NCBI GenBank assembly: GCA_035412805.1
Contig: DAONVO010000056.1
Location: 1-14,922, forward strand
Source of the DNA: DTU018 sp029550685
Lineage (GTDB): Bacteria > Bacillota > Syntrophomonadia > Syntrophomonadales > Syntrophomonadaceae
Direction: 5' to 3'
DNA: 14,922 nucleotides
Shown: positions 13,761 through 14,922 of the stretch, one piece after another
How positions within the stretch are numbered: position 1 is the stretch's first letter
How the letters are laid out: each line of letters begins with the position of its first letter
Made by a program: the position numbers and the translations under genes
The notes under the pieces: model-generated
Told to the model about the DNA's origin: nothing
The model's database searches: none
Seen by the model: only the letters and a program-made list of their open reading frames with translations

Positions 13761-13840
13761 CCATCCTAGGGTTTTGAAGAATTAATAATTGGCATTAACC
13801 CATACTAGGGTTAAAAGAATACTAGCAGAGGATGGGTAAC
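13761..13840 (+). promoter_or_regulatory. Structured leader of the deaminase gene
   Basis: TTAACCC (13795-13801) and GGGTTAA (13808-13814) form a perfect 7-bp stem with a 6-nt loop. CTAGGGTT occurs twice (13766-13773 and 13805-13812), so AACCC can pair with either copy. CCATCCT (13761-13767) is complementary to AGGATGG (13829-13835), which includes the likely ribosome site of the gene. The perfect 20-bp dyad could alternatively be a repressor-binding site. It does not match the purine riboswitch pattern. Confidence 0.4.
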
Positions 13841-14922
13841 ATGAAAATTTCTTACAGCTTGACACAAAAGGACTTCAATGAAATTACCGCAGAACTGTCG
13901 CAGACTGCTATGGGTATTATCAAAGCGGATACGGTTATTAAAGGAGGCCGAATTGTTAATGTAAATACCGGAGAAATACTGGAAAACCAGGATATAGCCA
14001 TCAAGCACGGCCGGATAGTGCTGGTGGGCAAGGCCGATCACACCATCGGTGAAGAGACGGAGATTATTGATGCCCGTGATTATACTCTGGTGCCCGGTTT
14101 TTTGGATGGACACCTGCATGTGGAAAGCAGCATGCTGGGGGTAGGGGAATTCACCCGGGCTGTCCTGCCCAGAGGTACCACCACCATTTTTATGGATCCC
14201 CATGAAATAGCCAATGTGTTGGGTATGAAGGGCGTCAAAATGATGGTAGAAGAGGGACGGGCTATGCCCATGAAAGTATACGCGACCATGCCTTCCTGTG
14301 TACCGGCAGCTCCTGGTTTTGAGGATGCTGGAGCAATATTTGGGCCCCAGGAAGTGGCCGAAGCTATGCAGGATGATCGTATCATAGGATTGGGCGAAAT
14401 GATGAATTTCCCAGGGGTAATTTATGGTGACCAGAATACTCATGGGGAATTGAAGGCAACCCTGGATGCAGGCAAGCCCATCACCGGTCATTATTCCATT
14501 CCAGATTTGGAGGTTGGTTTACAGGCCTATGCAGCTGCCGGCGTAGCTTCCTGCCACGAAAGCACTACCAAAGATGATGCCCTGGCCCGCATGCGTCTGG
14601 GTATGTATGCCAAACTCCGGGAAGGTTCAGCCTGGCATGATGTGAAAGAAACCGTACGTGCTATCACCGAAAATAATATTGATACCCGCTATGCCATCCT
14701 GGTGACTGATGATGTTCATCCCCATACTCTGATGGAATTAGGACATCTAGATCATGTGGTTCGCCAAGCCATTCGCCAGGGGGTAAATCCTATCACTGCT
14801 ATTCAGATGGTAACCATTAATACAGCCCAGTGTTTCCGGGTTGACCGTCACTTGGGCAGTATATCTCCGGGGCGCTGTGCCGACATAGTATTCCTGACCG
14901 ATTTAGCTGAGGTGAAAGTGGA
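13841..14922 (+). CDS. ade: Adenine-deaminase-like amidohydrolase (3' end cut by window)
   Basis: The first 360 codons of a protein whose family is usually about 570-590 aa; it runs off the right edge with no stop. It matches adenine deaminase of the amidohydrolase superfamily, which converts adenine to hypoxanthine and ammonia with a metal centre. Visible motifs are VPGFLDGHLHVESSM (about 84-98, metal-binding HxH), RGTTTIFMDPHEIANVLGM, GLGEMMNFPGVIYGD, the segment ITGHYSIPDLEVGLQAYAAA followed by GVASCHESTTKDDALARMRL, LVTDDVHPHTL, and PGRCADIVFL. Usual enzymes have GHAP and DDRHP where this one has GHYS and DDVHP, so it may be a divergent subgroup with a different substrate. ATG at 13841 follows AGAGG at about 10 nt. 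It is preceded by the importer operon on the same strand. Confidence 0.85.
   Translation, partial: MKISYSLTQKDFNEITAELSQTAMGIIKADTVIKGGRIVNVNTGEILENQDIAIKHGRIVLVGKADHTIGEETEIIDARDYTLVPGFLDGHLHVESSMLGVGEFTRAVLPRGTTTIFMDPHEIANVLGMKGVKMMVEEGRAMPMKVYATMPSCVPAAPGFEDAGAIFGPQEVAEAMQDDRIIGLGEMMNFPGVIYGDQNTHGELKATLDAGKPITGHYSIPDLEVGLQAYAAAGVASCHESTTKDDALARMRLGMYAKLREGSAWHDVKETVRAITENNIDTRYAILVTDDVHPHTLMELGHLDHVVRQAIRQGVNPITAIQMVTINTAQCFRVDRHLGSISPGRCADIVFLTDLAEVKV

Noticed and set aside
13811..14491. 226-residue leftward open frame opposite the deaminase gene
   Set aside because: It is antisense to a clear amidohydrolase frame, has no recognisable domain and has a biased His/Ser composition typical of shadow frames.
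1..14922. CRISPR array, tRNA, rRNA or intact transposase genes
   Set aside because: No regularly spaced direct repeats, no tRNA-like cloverleaf or rRNA sequence recognised, and no complete transposase frame on either strand.

Overview
The window looks like a chromosome segment of a spore-forming, motile, low-to-mid GC Clostridia-type Firmicute. The evidence is strong GGAGG-type ribosome binding sites with GTG and TTG starts, two small CotF-type spore coat proteins, a chemoreceptor, a VanW protein, and a lipoprotein ABC importer. The gene styles recall Syntrophomonadaceae or their relatives. That placement is an inference from protein style and was not checked by any search.

Layout, left to right. 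At the far left a good sigma-A-type promoter and a ribosome binding site fire leftward out of the window. Next are a leftward secreted VanW-domain protein (92-1111) and a rightward DEAD-box RNA helicase with a DbpA-type RNA-binding tail (1312-2916). A rightward two-gene ABC system of the FetA/FetB (YbbL/YbbM) type follows (3024-4481), preceded by a promoter whose -35 box lies inside a long dyad. Facing it, with a 4-nt gap, is a chemoreceptor (4486-5997, leftward). Three more leftward genes follow: two short CotF-like coat proteins (6124-6381, 6395-6577) and a beta-rich protein with an arginine-rich tail (6750-7166). The last has an upstream sequence resembling a sigma-K promoter. Together these three look like a sporulation locus.

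From about 7190 to 9600 the character changes. A 0.6-kb gene-poor stretch with broken reading frames leads into an A+T-rich two-gene module (7801-9415): an XRE-type DNA-binding protein fused to an ImmA/IrrE metalloprotease, overlapping a PIN-like DUF4411 protein. This is probably a horizontally acquired toxin-antitoxin or defence-type module. It is the least conventional part of the window.

The right third returns to the host-like style. A leftward metallo-beta-lactamase-fold hydrolase (9608-10417) lacks the usual final metal-binding histidine motif. A rightward SsuABC/ThiYZX-type importer (10664-13693) follows, with its binding-protein gene separated from the ATPase gene by 461 nt. That gap holds a long hairpin, copies of a dispersed palindromic repeat, and a terminator-like hairpin just before the ATPase ribosome binding site. 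An adenine-deaminase-like amidohydrolase (13841 to the window end, cut off) comes last. Its leader can fold in alternative ways, one of which covers its ribosome binding site. The importer and deaminase may act on related nitrogenous substrates, but only adjacency supports this.
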